From contig NZ_FOZV01000004.1 of the NCBI RefSeq assembly GCF_900116065.1, positions 186,001 through 250,000 on the forward strand: a stretch of DNA of 64,000 bases. The letters run 5' to 3'. A program made the translations under genes and the position numbers. The notes under the pieces are model-generated. The model was not told the origin of the DNA. It saw nothing but the letters and a program-made list of their open reading frames with translations, and searched no databases. Source of the stretch: Brevundimonas viscosa (lineage in GTDB: Bacteria; Pseudomonadota; Alphaproteobacteria; Caulobacterales; Caulobacteraceae). Positions 1-10,168 of this stretch are shown here, in pieces; position 1 is the stretch's first letter; each line of letters opens with the position of its first letter.

Positions 1-321
1 CTCGCCCTGGGCCGCCTGGTAGCGCTGGAAGGCCTGCGGGTCGGTGAGCGTTTCGGGCGTCACCTGCACGCTGGTGGCGCGGGCGCGGGCCTCGACCACC
101 TGGGTGAGGGTGGTGCGCTCCTGGATCGCGGCGCCCTGCACGGTCGCCACCAGGTTCGGCACGAGGTCGGCGCGCCGTTGGTACTGCGACTGGACGTCGG
201 CCCAGCGCGCCTTCGCCGCCTCTTCCTTGGTCGGGATGGCGTTGATGCCGCAGCCTGAAACGGCCGGCGTCGTGACCAGAAGGGCGGCCAGAACCACGGC
301 GCGGGGCGAAAAGCGGAACAT
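1..321 (-). CDS. lemA: LemA family protein, N-terminal part (gene runs off the window)
   Basis: The reverse strand from position 321 opens with a start codon preceded by AGGAG and encodes at least 107 residues before the window edge. The first 25 residues look like a lipoprotein signal ending in VSGCG. They are followed by the LemA pattern GINAIPTKEEAAKARWADV, then YQRRADLVPNLVATVQGAA. LemA proteins are membrane-anchored helical-bundle proteins of unclear role, often encoded beside TPM-domain (YgcG-type) proteins or M48 proteases. The C-terminal part lies outside the window. It follows folD on the same strand with a gap of about 50 bases. Confidence 0.85.
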   Translation of the reverse strand, partial: MFRFSPRAVVLAALLVTTPAVSGCGINAIPTKEEAAKARWADVQSQYQRRADLVPNLVATVQGAAIQERTTLTQVVEARARATSVQVTPETLTDPQAFQRYQAAQGE

Positions 322-374
322 GGGGCGTCTCCTGAGGACCGTGGTCGGGACTATTGGCCCGGACGCCGAACGGT

Positions 375-1298
375 TCAAGCGCCCAACGGCTCCGGTTCCA
401 CGCCCGCGGCCCGGCAGGCGGCGGTGTAGGTGTTGGCGAGCAGGCAGGCGATGGTCATGGGGCCGACGCCGCCGGGCACCGGAGTGATGCGGCCTGCGAC
501 GAGGGCCGCCTCGTCGAAGGCGACGTCGCCGACGACCCGGGTCTTCCCGGCCGCGGCCCTCTCCGGGTCGCGCGACGGGACGCGGTTGATGCCCACGTCG
601 ATCACCGTGGCGCCAGGCTTGATCCAGTCGCCGCGCACCATCTCCGGCCGACCGACGGCGGCGACGAGGATGTCGGCGGTTCGGCACAGGGCGGGCAGGT
701 CGCGGGTGCGGGAGTGGGCGATGGTGACGGTGCAGCTTTGGCCGAGCAGCAGCTGCGCCATCGGCTTGCCGACGATGTTCGAGCGGCCGACGACGACGGC
801 GTTCAGACCGGTGAGGTCGCCCAGTTCGTGCTTCAGGAGCATCAGGCAGCCGAGGGGCGTGCAGGGGACCAGGCCGGGCAGCCCGACGGCGAGGCGTCCG
901 GCGTTGACCACGTGGAAGCCGTCGACGTCCTTGTCCGGATCGATGGCGGCGAGCACCGCGGCGCTGTCGATATGCGCGGGGAGGGGCAGCTGGACGAGGA
1001 TGCCGTGGATGCCGGCGTCGGCGTTCAGTTCGCCGATCAGCGCCAGCAGGTCGCCCTGCGGAGTGGTCTCGGGCAGGCGGTGGGTGTCGGAACGCATCCC
1101 GGCCCGCTGCGTCGTCTCGCCCTTGTTGCGGACATAGATCTGGCTGGCCGGGTCCTCGCCGACGATGACCACGGCCAGGCCGGGCTTGACGCCGCGATCC
1201 GCCTCAAGCCGGGCGGCGGCGGCGGCGACCTGATCCACCAGGGCGGCGGCGAAGGCCTTGCCGTCTATGAGGGTCGCGCGTGCAGGGTCGGCCGTCAT
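375..1298 (-). CDS. folD: Bifunctional methylenetetrahydrofolate dehydrogenase / methenyltetrahydrofolate cyclohydrolase FolD
   Basis: This 307-residue protein converts 5,10-methylene-THF to 10-formyl-THF in two steps in the cytosol, feeding purine and formyl-Met synthesis. Family motifs are visible in order: the active-site Tyr-Lys pair in [21 protein letters not shown], the NADP-binding segment [13 protein letters not shown], and [11 protein letters not shown] near the C-terminus. The frame stays open upstream to 1394, but the start [13 protein letters not shown] at 1298 gives the usual FolD length and leaves a gap before the divergent gene at 1393. The lemA-type gene lies downstream on the same strand. 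Confidence 0.97.
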   Translation of the reverse strand: MTADPARATLIDGKAFAAALVDQVAAAAARLEADRGVKPGLAVVIVGEDPASQIYVRNKGETTQRAGMRSDTHRLPETTPQGDLLALIGELNADAGIHGILVQLPLPAHIDSAAVLAAIDPDKDVDGFHVVNAGRLAVGLPGLVPCTPLGCLMLLKHELGDLTGLNAVVVGRSNIVGKPMAQLLLGQSCTVTIAHSRTRDLPALCRTADILVAAVGRPEMVRGDWIKPGATVIDVGINRVPSRDPERAAAGKTRVVGDVAFDEAALVAGRITPVPGGVGPMTIACLLANTYTAACRAAGVEPEPLGA

Positions 1299-1392
1299 GG
1301 TTCGGCTCCGGTCGTCAGGAATCGTGCGGTCCCCGCGATTTACAGAGGGGCGGGTTCGGCGTCTATGATCGGTCGGCATTGAGGGGACCCGC

Positions 1393-3222
1393 ATGCGCCG
1401 ACAGATGATTCTCGCCGCCGCCAGCTGGCTGACGCTGTCCGTCGCGGCGGCCGTCGTGGCCCAGGAAGCGCAGCCGCTGGCGATCGGCGCCAGCGTCGAG
1501 GGGGAGATCGGGGAGGGCGACGCACGCCATCCCGAGGGCTTCTACCGCTACGACGCCTATGCCTTCGAGGCGCGGGCGGGGCAGAGGCTGGAGGCGGTGA
1601 TGCGGTCTTCCGCCTTCGACGCCGCCCTGGCCCTTCACGATCCGGAGGGCGCGGAGGAGCCGCTCGCATTCGACGACGACGGGCTCGGCGAAGGCACCGA
1701 CGCCCGCCTGCGCTTCACCGCTGAACGGACCGGCACCCACATCCTGCGGGCGCGAACCCTGGCCGAGGCGGGCGCAGGCGCCTACACGCTGGCGCTTGTG
1801 GAACGCCCCCAGGCGCGACCGGCGCCGCGCCCCTCCCCGATCCGATTGGGGCGGACCGTCGAGGGCGAACTGAACGCACGCGATCCGGAGACGGACGAGG
1901 GCCTCCCGTACGACACGTGGAGCTTCCGGGCGGGGGAGGGCGAACGGTTCGCCATCGCGCTCGACAGCGAGGACTTCGATCCCGTGGTCCGGGTCGGGCG
2001 GATGACGGGCGGCGACTTCGACGAACTGGCGATGAACGACGACGGTCCGGGCGCGGGACTCAATTCGCGGCTGATGTTCACCGCCCCGGATGACGGGAGC
2101 TACGTCATCCAGGTCACCCCCCTGGCCCCGGGGTCGGAGGGCGCCTACAGCCTGACCCTGTCCGAAGGACCTGAGCCGCTGCCGGCGCAGCCCATCGCGA
2201 TCGGGGACACGGTCGAGGGAGTCCTGACCGAGGACGACGGGATAAACGCCGCGGGCGTGCCGGCTGACGCCTGGCGGTTCGAGGGGCGAGCGGGGCAGCG
2301 GGTCCGCATCGACATGACCTCGGCCGACTTCGACACCTATCTCGAGCTGTTCGACGCGGCCAACACCAGCCTGGCGACGGACGACGACGGCGGACCCGAG
2401 GGAGCCGATTCCCGACTGATCTTCACCCTACCGGCGGATGGCGCCTATGTGATCGAGGCCCGCGCCTTCTCCAGCGCGACCGGCGACTACAGCCTCTCCA
2501 TCGCCGAGATGGAGCCCGAACGGGCGCCCGAGCCGCTGGCCTTCGGCACGACCCTTGAGGGAGAGATCGGGGAGGGCGATCCACGTGACGCGGAGGACCG
2601 GGGGTTCGACGGCTACAGCTTCTCCGGGCGCGAGGGGCAGCGCATCCAGGCGATCATGCGGTCCGGGGACTTCGACACGGTTCTCCGGATCGGCCGCGCC
2701 GGGGGCGAATTCTCGGCGCTGGCGTCGGATGACGACGGGCTGGGGGAGGGCACCGACTCGCGCCTGAACTACACCCTTCCGGAAGACGGAGACTACGTGC
2801 TCCGGGCCTCCGCCTACGGGCCGGAAGACGAGGGTCTGTACTCGCTGGAACTGATCGATCGGGGGCCTCAACCGGAGCCGGGGAGCATCCTCGTCGGGGC
2901 CACGGCGCGGGGCGCCCTGACCGAGTCGGACGCGTCCGCGGAGGACAACAGCTTCTACGACGCCTATCGGGTGACCCTGAAGGCGGAAGAGAAGCTGACG
3001 ATCATCATGGCCTCCAACGAGGTCGACAGCTTCGTGATCGTCGGCAGGACCGGCGACGACGGCGCCTTCGAGGTGCTTGGCAGCGATGACGACGGACTGT
3101 CCGACACCCATTCGAAGCTCGAATGGGCGGCGCCGTCGGACGGGACGTACGAGATCCGCGCCGGAACCTTCCAGCAGGGGCAGACGGGCGCCTACGCCCT
3201 GATCGTGGAGAAGCAGCCCTGA
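1393..3222 (+). CDS. Exported protein built of five PPC (pre-peptidase C-terminal) repeats
   Basis: The 609-residue protein starts with a clear signal peptide ([12 protein letters not shown], cleavage near AAVVAQ). The mature part is five consecutive units of about 115 residues. Each opens with a phrase such as [12 protein letters not shown] and ends with a calcium-site-like signature: [52 protein letters not shown] and [12 protein letters not shown], followed by a Gly-containing beta strand (DGSYVIQV and similar). This is the PPC beta-sandwich normally found as one or two accessory domains behind secreted proteases. No protease or other catalytic domain is attached, so it is probably a periplasmic or surface binding protein. 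Its actual role is unknown. Confidence 0.85.
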   Translation: MRRQMILAAASWLTLSVAAAVVAQEAQPLAIGASVEGEIGEGDARHPEGFYRYDAYAFEARAGQRLEAVMRSSAFDAALALHDPEGAEEPLAFDDDGLGEGTDARLRFTAERTGTHILRARTLAEAGAGAYTLALVERPQARPAPRPSPIRLGRTVEGELNARDPETDEGLPYDTWSFRAGEGERFAIALDSEDFDPVVRVGRMTGGDFDELAMNDDGPGAGLNSRLMFTAPDDGSYVIQVTPLAPGSEGAYSLTLSEGPEPLPAQPIAIGDTVEGVLTEDDGINAAGVPADAWRFEGRAGQRVRIDMTSADFDTYLELFDAANTSLATDDDGGPEGADSRLIFTLPADGAYVIEARAFSSATGDYSLSIAEMEPERAPEPLAFGTTLEGEIGEGDPRDAEDRGFDGYSFSGREGQRIQAIMRSGDFDTVLRIGRAGGEFSALASDDDGLGEGTDSRLNYTLPEDGDYVLRASAYGPEDEGLYSLELIDRGPQPEPGSILVGATARGALTESDASAEDNSFYDAYRVTLKAEEKLTIIMASNEVDSFVIVGRTGDDGAFEVLGSDDDGLSDTHSKLEWAAPSDGTYEIRAGTFQQGQTGAYALIVEKQP

Positions 3223-3285
3223 GGCTTCGCGGCGGGTCCGACCTGGGCTAAGGATCGGGAGGGGGCCTGACGCCGGAGCCGGAAC

Positions 3286-4308
3286 TTGACCGACATCGCC
3301 GCCCGCAAGGACCAGCACCTCGACGTCATCCTTGCCGGCAAGGCGCGGCACCGGCTGGACACCGGCCTCGACGCCGTCCGCTTCGTCCACGAGGCGCTGC
3401 CGGACCTCGACCATGGCAAGATCGACCTCGGCGTCGACTTCCTCGGGCGGCGGCTGCAGGCGCCCCTGCTGATCAGCGCCATGACCGGCGGGCCGGCGCG
3501 GGCGGAGGCCATCAACGCCCGGCTGGCGGAGGCGGCGCAGCACCTCGGTATCGCCCTCGCGGTCGGCTCGCAGCGCGCGGCGCTGGCGACCGGCGGGCCC
3601 ACGCCGGGCCTCGACATGAGCCTTCGCCTCAAGGCCCCCGACACGCCGATCCTCGCCAACATCGGAGCGGCGCAGCTGACCCGGGGCTTCGGGGTGGACG
3701 AGGCGCGGCGGGTGATCGACATGGTCGCGGCGGACGCCCTGGTGGTGCACCTGAACCCGCTGCAGGAGGCCTGCCAGCCGGAAGGCGATCGGGACTGGTG
3801 GGGCGTCGGGGCGGCGCTGGAGGCGCTGGTCCGGGCCCTGGACGCGCCGGTGGTGGTCAAGGAGACCGGGGCGGGTCTGTCGGCGGCGACGGCGAAGCGG
3901 CTGGCGGACATGGGCGTCGCGGGCCTCGATGTGGCCGGGGCGGGCGGATCCAACTGGGCCAGCGTCGAGGGCGAGCGCGCAGAAGGGGACGGCGACAAGG
4001 CCCACGCCGCGGCCTTCGCCGACTGGGGCGTTCCGACGGCAAGGGCCATCGCCGAGGCGCGGGCGGCCTGTCCCCGCACCCTGATCATCGGCTCCGGCGG
4101 CATACGCGACGGCGTCGACGCGGCCCGGGCTATCCGGCTGGGGGCCGACATCGTCGGCCAGGCGGCCGGAGTGCTGGCGGCGGCGACCCACTCGACCGAG
4201 GCGGTCGTGGCCCACTTCCAGACCGTCATCCGGCAGTTGAGGACCGTCTGCTTCTGCACCGGGTCCGCCAATCTGGCGGCGCTGTCCAGGGCGCCGCTGC
4301 AGGTCTGA
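3286..4308 (+). CDS. fni: Type 2 isopentenyl-diphosphate delta-isomerase (FMN-dependent)
   Basis: This 340-residue enzyme interconverts IPP and DMAPP, the isoprenoid building blocks, in the cytosol. Recognisable elements are RKDQHLDV at the N-terminus, the flavin-site stretch ISAMTGG, HLNPLQEACQPEGDRDW (the His-x-Asn-x-x-Gln-Glu substrate motif), KETGAG, DVAGAGGSNW, and the phosphate-binding loop GSGGIRDGVDAARA. The chosen start is TTG at 3286 because MTDIAARKDQH matches the family N-terminus and no ATG fits. No carotenoid or mevalonate genes are beside it in this window, so its partner pathway cannot be told from context. Confidence 0.93.
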   Translation: MTDIAARKDQHLDVILAGKARHRLDTGLDAVRFVHEALPDLDHGKIDLGVDFLGRRLQAPLLISAMTGGPARAEAINARLAEAAQHLGIALAVGSQRAALATGGPTPGLDMSLRLKAPDTPILANIGAAQLTRGFGVDEARRVIDMVAADALVVHLNPLQEACQPEGDRDWWGVGAALEALVRALDAPVVVKETGAGLSAATAKRLADMGVAGLDVAGAGGSNWASVEGERAEGDGDKAHAAAFADWGVPTARAIAEARAACPRTLIIGSGGIRDGVDAARAIRLGADIVGQAAGVLAAATHSTEAVVAHFQTVIRQLRTVCFCTGSANLAALSRAPLQV

Positions 4309-4333
4309 GGGCTGGCGCGGACCCAAAAAAGCA

Positions 4334-4365
4334 GTCCGATGCGTCCGATGCGTCCGATGCGTCCG
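4334..4365. repeat. Short tandem repeat, 9-base unit
   Basis: Three exact copies of GTCCGATGC plus a partial fourth (GTCCG) lie in the 193-base gap between the convergent fni and hutH genes. The gap shows no gene or clear terminator. The repeat is in a non-coding position and may simply be a slippage product. Confidence 0.7.
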
Positions 4366-4501
4366 CAGGGCTGCGGGCGGCCGATGAATCCCGTGGACAG
4401 GCGCCCGTCGGCTGGACAGGCCGGACGGGGGGCGTGTGTTCGATTGTCAAAGACCCAGAGCCGCCATCCTGCGGCCCCTGTGCGTCAGAATCGGTCGTGG
4501 C

Positions 4502-6031
4502 TCAGGCCGAGGGCAGAAGGTCGGCCGCGAAGGACCGGTAGCGGCCGGCGCGGACGCCCTGCGTGGCGCGCTCGATGTCCGGCGCGAAATAGTGGTCCGA
4601 GGCGTAGGGCGCGGCGGCCTCGCGGACGATGGCCCAGACCTGTTCCAGGTCCGGCGAACTCTTCAGCGGACGGTGGAACTCGATGCCCTGGGCGGCGGCG
4701 AGCAGTTCGATGCCGACCACGGTGGCGGTGTTCTCCGCCATGTCGAGCAGGCGGCGCGCCCCGTGGGTGGCCATGGAGACGTGGTCCTCCTGGTTGGCCG
4801 AGGTCGGGACGGTGTCGACCACGCAGGGGTGGGCGACCATGCGGTTCTCCGCCACCAGCGCCGCCGCCGTCACCTGGGCGATCATGAAGCCGGAGTTGAG
4901 GCCGCTCTCCCTGACCAGGAAGGCCGGCAGCTCGCTCATCTTCGGGTCGACGAGGATGGAGGTGCGGCGCTCGGAGATGTTGCCGATCTCGCAGAGCGCC
5001 ATGGCGATCTGATCGGCTGCATAGGCAACGGGTTCCGCGTGGAAGTTGCCGCCCGAGATGACGTCGCCGTCGTCGATGAAGACCAGCGGATTGTCGGTGA
5101 CGGCGTTGGCCTCGCGCTCCAGCATGGCCGCGGCGTTGCGCAGGACGTCCAGCGTGGCGCCCATGACCTGCGGCTGGCAGCGCAGCGAGTAGGGGTCCTG
5201 CACCTTGGCGCAGTCGTGGCGGTGGCTGTCGCGGATGGCGGAGCCCTCCATGAGGGCGCGGAGGCGCGCGGCGACGTCGAGCTGGCCGGGCTGGCCGCGC
5301 AGGGCGTGGATGCGGGGATCGAAGGGGGCGTCGGAGCCCTTGAGCGCATCCACGGACAGGGCGCCGGCGGCGACGGCGGCGGCGAAGCAGGCCTCGGCTG
5401 CGAACAGGCCGGCCAGCGCCAGGGCGGTGGAGCACTGGGTGCCGTTGAGCAGGGCCAGCCCCTCCTTGGGGCCGAGGGTCAGGGGCTTGCGGCCGATCCG
5501 GGCCAGCGCCGCCTCGGCGGGCAGGGTTTCGCCGCCGGCGCGGGCTTCGCCCACGCCGATCAGAACGCAGCTCATGTGGGCCAGCGGGGCGAGGTCGCCC
5601 GAAGCGCCGACCGAGCCCTTGGACGGGATGCAGGGCAGGAGGTCCGCGTTGACCAATTCGACCAGCGTCTCGAGCGTCTCGCGCCGGATCCCGGAAGCGC
5701 CCTTCGACAAGCTGGCGATCTTCAGCACCATCAGCAGGCGGACGACGGCGTCGTCGAGCAGAGGCCCGACGCCGCAGGCGTGGCTGAGGACGAGGTTCTT
5801 CTGAAGGGTTTCAAGGTCTTCCGGCGCAATGCTGGTGTTGGCCAGCAGGCCGAAGCCGGTGTTGACGCCATAGACGGTGCGGCCCTCGGCGACGATGGCG
5901 GCGACGGCCGCCGCGCCCTTGTCGACGGCGACCCAAGCGGCGTCGGTCAGGCTGATCGAAATCGGACCGTCGAGGACGGCGCGGAGCTGGGCGAGCGCGA
6001 GGGGGGCGGCGCCGATGGTGATCTGGGTCAT
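4502..6031 (-). CDS. hutH: Histidine ammonia-lyase HutH
   Basis: This 509-residue enzyme deaminates L-histidine to urocanate, the first step of histidine breakdown. The MIO prosthetic group forms from the Ala-Ser-Gly triad seen in [15 protein letters not shown] around residue 142. Other family motifs are YGVNTGFG near the N-terminus, GTQCS, NPLVF and QEDHVSM. Length is as expected for bacterial HutH. It lies downstream of hutU on the same strand. Its ribosome-binding sequence AAGGGAG directly abuts a palindromic repeat. Confidence 0.98.
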   Translation of the reverse strand: MTQITIGAAPLALAQLRAVLDGPISISLTDAAWVAVDKGAAAVAAIVAEGRTVYGVNTGFGLLANTSIAPEDLETLQKNLVLSHACGVGPLLDDAVVRLLMVLKIASLSKGASGIRRETLETLVELVNADLLPCIPSKGSVGASGDLAPLAHMSCVLIGVGEARAGGETLPAEAALARIGRKPLTLGPKEGLALLNGTQCSTALALAGLFAAEACFAAAVAAGALSVDALKGSDAPFDPRIHALRGQPGQLDVAARLRALMEGSAIRDSHRHDCAKVQDPYSLRCQPQVMGATLDVLRNAAAMLEREANAVTDNPLVFIDDGDVISGGNFHAEPVAYAADQIAMALCEIGNISERRTSILVDPKMSELPAFLVRESGLNSGFMIAQVTAAALVAENRMVAHPCVVDTVPTSANQEDHVSMATHGARRLLDMAENTATVVGIELLAAAQGIEFHRPLKSSPDLEQVWAIVREAAAPYASDHYFAPDIERATQGVRAGRYRSFAADLLPSA

Positions 6032-6041
6032 GCTCTGTCTC

Positions 6042-6094
6042 CCTTCTCCCCTCGGGGGAGAAGGTGGGCGGCGCAGCCGCCCGGATGAGGGGGA
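6042..6094 (+). repeat. Palindromic repeat element, copy A
   Basis: The element reads CCTTCTCCCCTCGGGGGAG, then AAGGTGG, then a second GC-rich hairpin (GGGCGGC-gca-GCCGCCC), then GGATGAGGGGG. It therefore holds two stem-loops in tandem. A second copy in opposite orientation lies 43 bases away. Both are in the hutU-hutH intergenic region and would be in the transcript. Confidence 0.85.
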
Positions 6095-6137
6095 TGGTCG
6101 GCGTGGCTCAGGCGCGTGAACGAGGCGGCTTTGAAAG

Positions 6138-6189
6138 CCCCCTCATCCGCCTCGCTCCGCGAGCCACCTTCTCCCCCGAGGGGAGAAGG
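6138..6189 (-). repeat. Palindromic repeat element, copy B (inverted relative to copy A)
   Basis: Read on the minus strand, this begins with the same CCTTCTCCCCTCGGGGGAG and AAGGTGG and ends with the same GGATGAGGGGG. The middle stem differs (GCTCGC-gga-GCGAGG) but still pairs, so the changes relative to copy A are compensatory. Together the copies form one long inverted repeat. Confidence 0.85.
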
Positions 6190-6206
6190 AAGGGGAGGGG
6201 CGAGGG

Positions 6207-7877
6207 TCACTTGAGGCTCGGCAGGTTGAGGCCGTGTTCCCGCGCCGCCTGCTTCGCGATGTCGTATCCGGCGTCCGCGTGGCGCATGACGCCGGTGGCG
6301 GGGTCGTTCCAGAGGACGCGTTCCAGACGCCGGGCCGCCTCCGGCGTGCCGTCGGCGACGATGACGACGCCCGAGTGCTGGCTGTAGCCCATGCCGACGC
6401 CGCCGCCGTGGTGCAGCGACACCCAGCTGGCCCCCGAGGCGGTGTTGAGCAGGGCGTTGAGCAGGGGCCAGTCGGAGACGGCGTCCGAGCCGTCCATCAT
6501 GGCCTCGGTCTCACGATTGGGGCTGGCCACCGAGCCGCTGTCGAGGTGATCGCGACCGATGACGATGGGGCCGCTGAGCTCGCCCGACGCCACCATGTCG
6601 TTGAACATCAGCCCGGCGCGGTGGCGGTCGCCGAGGCCGATCCAGCAGATGCGGGCGGGCAGGCCCTGGAAGGCGATGCGCTCCCCGGCCATGTCCAGCC
6701 AGCGGTGCAGGCCGGCGTTATCCGGGAACAGCCGTTTCATGGCTTCGTCGGTCTTGCGGATGTCCTCCGGATCGCCGGTCAGCGAGGCCCAGCGGAACGG
6801 CCCGATGCCGCGGCAGAACAGCGGACGGATGTAGGCGGGCACGAAGCCGGGGAAGGCGAAGGCGTCCTCGACCCCGGCGTCGAAGGCGACCTGGCGGATG
6901 TTGTTGCCGTAGTCGGTCGTCGGCACGCCCATGGCGTGGAAGTCGAGCATGGCGCGGACGTGCACGGCCATGGAGGCGCGGGCGGCGGCCTCGACGGCGG
7001 CCGGGTCGGACTGCCGCTTCGTCTCCCATTCGGCGACGGTCCAGCCGATCGGCAGATAGCCGTTGACCGGGTCGTGGGCCGAGGTCTGGTCGGTGACCAG
7101 GTCGGGCCGCACGCCGCGTCTGACCAGTTCAGGCAGAACTTCAGCGGCATTGCCCAATAGGCCGATGGATATCGGCTTCCTGTCCTCGATCGACTGCTTC
7201 AGCAGATCGAGCGCCTCGTCGAGCGTCTCGGCCATGACGTCGAGGTAGCGAGTGCGAAGGCGCATCTCGATGCGGCTGCGCTGGCACTCCACCGCCAGGC
7301 ACGAGGCCCCGGCCATGGTCGCCGCCAGCGGCTGGGCCCCGCCCATGCCGCCGAGTCCGGCGGTGAGGATCCACTTGCCCGACCAGTCGCCGCCATAGTG
7401 CTGGCGTCCGGCCTCGGCGAAGGTCTCGTAGGTGCCCTGAACGATGCCCTGGGTGCCGATGTAGATCCACGAGCCGGCCGTCATCTGGCCGTACATCATC
7501 AGCCCCTTGCGATCGAGCTCGTGGAAATGCTCCCAGGTCGCCCACTTCGGCACCAGGTTGGAATTGGCGATCAGCACCCGCGGTGCGTCCGCGTGGGTGC
7601 GGAACACCCCGACCGGCTTGCCCGACTGCACCAGAAGGGTCTGGTCGGGCTCAAGCGCGCGGAGCTCGGCGACGATGCGGTCGAAGCTCGCCCAGTCCCG
7701 CGCCGCCTTGCCGATGCCGCCGTAGACCACGAGGTCCTCCGGCCGCTCGGCCACCTCGGGATCGAGGTTGTTCATCATCATGCGCAGGGCGGCCTCGGCG
7801 GCCCAGGTCTTCGCCGTCATCTCCGGACCGCGCGGGGCGCGGACGACGCGGGCGTTCGGGGTCTGTTGAGTCGACAT
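6207..7877 (-). CDS. hutU: Urocanate hydratase HutU
   Basis: This 556-residue enzyme hydrates urocanate to imidazolonepropionate using tightly bound NAD+. Seen in the sequence are the NAD-binding stretch [26 protein letters not shown], and a cysteine in [11 protein letters not shown] at residue 411. That position corresponds to the active-site Cys410 described for the Pseudomonas putida enzyme. The start at 7877 ([17 protein letters not shown]) gives the standard length; the frame is open further upstream but would overlap hutG. Only 25 bases separate its start from the divergent hutG start. Confidence 0.97.
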   Translation of the reverse strand: MSTQQTPNARVVRAPRGPEMTAKTWAAEAALRMMMNNLDPEVAERPEDLVVYGGIGKAARDWASFDRIVAELRALEPDQTLLVQSGKPVGVFRTHADAPRVLIANSNLVPKWATWEHFHELDRKGLMMYGQMTAGSWIYIGTQGIVQGTYETFAEAGRQHYGGDWSGKWILTAGLGGMGGAQPLAATMAGASCLAVECQRSRIEMRLRTRYLDVMAETLDEALDLLKQSIEDRKPISIGLLGNAAEVLPELVRRGVRPDLVTDQTSAHDPVNGYLPIGWTVAEWETKRQSDPAAVEAAARASMAVHVRAMLDFHAMGVPTTDYGNNIRQVAFDAGVEDAFAFPGFVPAYIRPLFCRGIGPFRWASLTGDPEDIRKTDEAMKRLFPDNAGLHRWLDMAGERIAFQGLPARICWIGLGDRHRAGLMFNDMVASGELSGPIVIGRDHLDSGSVASPNRETEAMMDGSDAVSDWPLLNALLNTASGASWVSLHHGGGVGMGYSQHSGVVIVADGTPEAARRLERVLWNDPATGVMRHADAGYDIAKQAAREHGLNLPSLK

Positions 7878-7894
7878 GGACGCCTCTCTACGCT
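7866..7894 (+). promoter_or_regulatory. Predicted housekeeping promoter for hutG-hutI
   Basis: A -35-like TTGAGTC (7866-7872), a 14-base spacer and a -10-like TCTACGCT (7887-7894) fit the Caulobacter-type consensus in part. Transcription would start at about the hutG ATG at 7903, implying no or almost no leader. The -35 lies inside the first codons of hutU on the other strand. Confidence 0.4.
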
Positions 7895-7902
7895 GCCAGA
7901 CC

Positions 7903-8808
7903 ATGACCACGGAAGACTCAGAGGCGCTGGGCTGGCGCTCCGTCGCGGACCTCGTCGGCGACCATCCCGATGCACGGGTCGCGCTGATCGGCGCGGGCGT
8001 CAACGAGCGATCGCTGACGCCCGGTCGGTGCGACCTCGGACCGAAGGCGCTGCGCGCCGTGCTGCCGCGGTTCTCGACCTATGACGTGGAGACCGGCCGC
8101 GAGCTGGCGACGCGGGTGCACGACGCCGGCGACGTGGCGGTGAAGGCGCTGGCCCCGGCGGAGGCGTTCGCGCCGGTGCGCGACGCGGTGGCGGCGCAGG
8201 CGGGGCGGGCGCTGACCGTGCTGGTCGGCGGCAACAACGCCGTCACGCGTCCGGGGGCGCACGGGCTCGGGCTGGCCAAGGGACTTGAGGGTGTCGGCCT
8301 GCTGACGCTGGACGCCCATTTCGACCTCAGGGACACCGACCGGGGGCTGACCAACGGCAATCCGGTGCGGGCGCTGCTGGAGGACGGGCTGGCGGGCGAA
8401 CGGATCAGCCAGGTCGGACTGTCTCCGTTCGCCAACACCCGGCGGGCCCACGAGACGGCGATGGCGGCGGGGATCGCGGTGCGGACGGCGCGGGAGTGCC
8501 GCGAACGCGGGCTGGCGGCCGTGGTGGCCGAGGAGCTTGAGCGGCTGTCGGGGCTGGTCGAGGCGATCTACGTCGACTTCGACATCGACGTCATCGACCG
8601 CAGCCAGTGGCCGGCCTCGCCGGGCGCGCGGCCCGGCGGGGTGAGCGTGCACGACTTCTTCGACGCCACGCGGGCGGTCGGGGCGCATCCCAAGGTGAAG
8701 GCGGTGGACCTGACCGAATACGATCCGTCGCTGGAGGTGGGCGACCTCGGCTCGCTGACGGCGGGGCGGTGGTTCTGCGAACTGCTGGCGGGGTTCGAGG
8801 AAAGATGA
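7903..8808 (+). CDS. hutG: Formimidoylglutamase HutG (arginase/ureohydrolase family)
   Basis: This 301-residue protein belongs to the dinuclear-manganese ureohydrolase fold and probably splits N-formimidoyl-L-glutamate into glutamate and formamide, completing the hut pathway. The metal-binding segments [11 protein letters not shown] and [12 protein letters not shown] are present. The usual first motif GG(D/G)H is here GGNNAVT, so the first His ligand is replaced by Asn. Start choice: ATG at 7903 ([11 protein letters not shown]); an in-frame ATG at 7876 exists, but the predicted promoter and the usual length favour 7903. The stop overlaps the hutI start (ATGA). Confidence 0.88.
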   Translation: MTTEDSEALGWRSVADLVGDHPDARVALIGAGVNERSLTPGRCDLGPKALRAVLPRFSTYDVETGRELATRVHDAGDVAVKALAPAEAFAPVRDAVAAQAGRALTVLVGGNNAVTRPGAHGLGLAKGLEGVGLLTLDAHFDLRDTDRGLTNGNPVRALLEDGLAGERISQVGLSPFANTRRAHETAMAAGIAVRTARECRERGLAAVVAEELERLSGLVEAIYVDFDIDVIDRSQWPASPGARPGGVSVHDFFDATRAVGAHPKVKAVDLTEYDPSLEVGDLGSLTAGRWFCELLAGFEER

Positions 8809-10013
8809 GCGACCTGCTCCTGACCGACTGCCGGCTGGCGACCATGGTACCCGGCGGCGCGCCGTTCGGGGCGGCGGAAGACGGGGCGGTGCTGGTCGAG
8901 GGCGGTCGCATCGTCTGGGCCGGGCCGCGGGCGGAGGCGCCTGTGGACAAGCCTGTGGAAACCCACCGGCTGGGCGGGCGCTGGGTGACCCCCGGCCTGA
9001 TCGATTGCCACACCCACCTGGTGTTTGGCGGCGACCGCTCCGGCGAGTTCGAGCAGCGGCTGAACGGGGCGTCGTACGAGGACATCGCCCGGGCCGGGGG
9101 CGGCATCGTCTCGACCATGACGGCGACGCGGGCTGCGTCGGAGGAGACGCTGTACGCCAGCGCCCTGACGCGACTGGCGGGGCTCAAGGCGACCGGGGTG
9201 ACCACGGTGGAGATCAAGTCCGGCTACGGGCTGGACCGGGACAGCGAGCTGAAGATGCTGCGCACGGCGCGGCGGATCGGGCGCGAGGCGGGGGTGCGGG
9301 TGCGGACCAGCTACCTGGGCCTGCACGCAGTGCCGCCGGAGCATCGGGCGAACCGCGCCGCCTATGTGGACAAGGCTGTGGACGACATCCTGCTGGCGGC
9401 GCACGCCGAGGGGCTGGTCGACGCCGTGGACGCCTATTGCGAGCCGATCGCCTTCTCGGTCGGGGAGGTGGGGCGGCTGTTCGACAAGGCACGCGCGCTG
9501 GGTCTGCCGGTCAAGCTGCACGCCGACCAGCTGTCGGACGGCGGCGGGGCGGCGCTGGCGGCCAAGTACAAGGCGCTGTCGGCCGACCATGTCGAGCACA
9601 CCACCGAGGCCGGGGTGAAGGCCATGGCCGAGGCCGGGGTGGTCGCGGTGCTGCTGCCGGGCGCCTTCCTGATGCTGAGGGAGACGCAGCCCCCGCCGGT
9701 GGAGCTGCTGCGGCGGCACGGGGTCGGGATGGCGGTGGCGACGGACTGCAACCCGGGCACCTCGCCGGTGGCCTCGATGACGGCGGCGCTGAACCTGGCC
9801 TGCGTGCAGTTCCGGCTGACCCCGGAGGAGGCGCTGGCTGGGGCGACGCGGGTCGCGGCGCAGGCGCTGGGGCTGGGCGAAGAGGCCGGCACGATCGAGG
9901 CCGGCAAGGCGGCCGACCTGGCGGTGTGGGACGTCGAGCGGCCGGCCGAGCTCTGCTACTGGCTGGGCAAGCCCTTGCTGCACCGGCGTTATCTGGCCGG
10001 CGCGGCCGCGTAA
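8805..10013 (+). CDS. hutI: Imidazolonepropionase HutI
   Basis: This 402-residue amidohydrolase opens imidazolone-5-propionate to N-formimidoyl-L-glutamate. The metal-binding HxH lies in [12 protein letters not shown]. Later motifs are [29 protein letters not shown] and [10 protein letters not shown], all typical of HutI. The start ATG at 8805 overlaps the hutG stop by four bases, so the two are translationally coupled. No hut regulator such as HutC is seen in the window. Confidence 0.97.
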   Translation: MSDLLLTDCRLATMVPGGAPFGAAEDGAVLVEGGRIVWAGPRAEAPVDKPVETHRLGGRWVTPGLIDCHTHLVFGGDRSGEFEQRLNGASYEDIARAGGGIVSTMTATRAASEETLYASALTRLAGLKATGVTTVEIKSGYGLDRDSELKMLRTARRIGREAGVRVRTSYLGLHAVPPEHRANRAAYVDKAVDDILLAAHAEGLVDAVDAYCEPIAFSVGEVGRLFDKARALGLPVKLHADQLSDGGGAALAAKYKALSADHVEHTTEAGVKAMAEAGVVAVLLPGAFLMLRETQPPPVELLRRHGVGMAVATDCNPGTSPVASMTAALNLACVQFRLTPEEALAGATRVAAQALGLGEEAGTIEAGKAADLAVWDVERPAELCYWLGKPLLHRRYLAGAAA

Positions 10014-10048
10014 TCGTCGGGTAAGGCGAATCCGCGCATGCTCGCGCC

Positions 10049-10168
10049 ATGCGCCCGTTCCGCGACCGCACCGAAGGCCTGCTGCTCGCCGCCCTGGTGG
10101 TGGTGACGCTGGGGCTGGCGGTGGCGACGGGGCTGTCGGTCGAGGCGACCCTGGCTCAGGCCTGGTAG
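10049..10168 (+). CDS. Possible 39-residue single-span membrane protein
   Basis: An ATG frame encodes MRPFRDRTEG followed by about 22 hydrophobic residues (LLLAALVVVTLGLAVATGLS) and a short tail. The charged N-terminus plus one hydrophobic helix is what a small inner-membrane protein looks like. It lies just behind hutI and its last bases overlap the tail of the convergent nitroreductase gene. No strong ribosome-binding site is visible. It could be a chance frame. Confidence 0.35.
   Translation: MRPFRDRTEGLLLAALVVVTLGLAVATGLSVEATLAQAW

Noticed and set aside
2428-4326. A 632-codon minus-strand frame opposite the PPC protein and fni
   Set aside because: Both plus-strand genes have clear family motifs; the antisense product is Arg/Gly/Pro-rich without domains.
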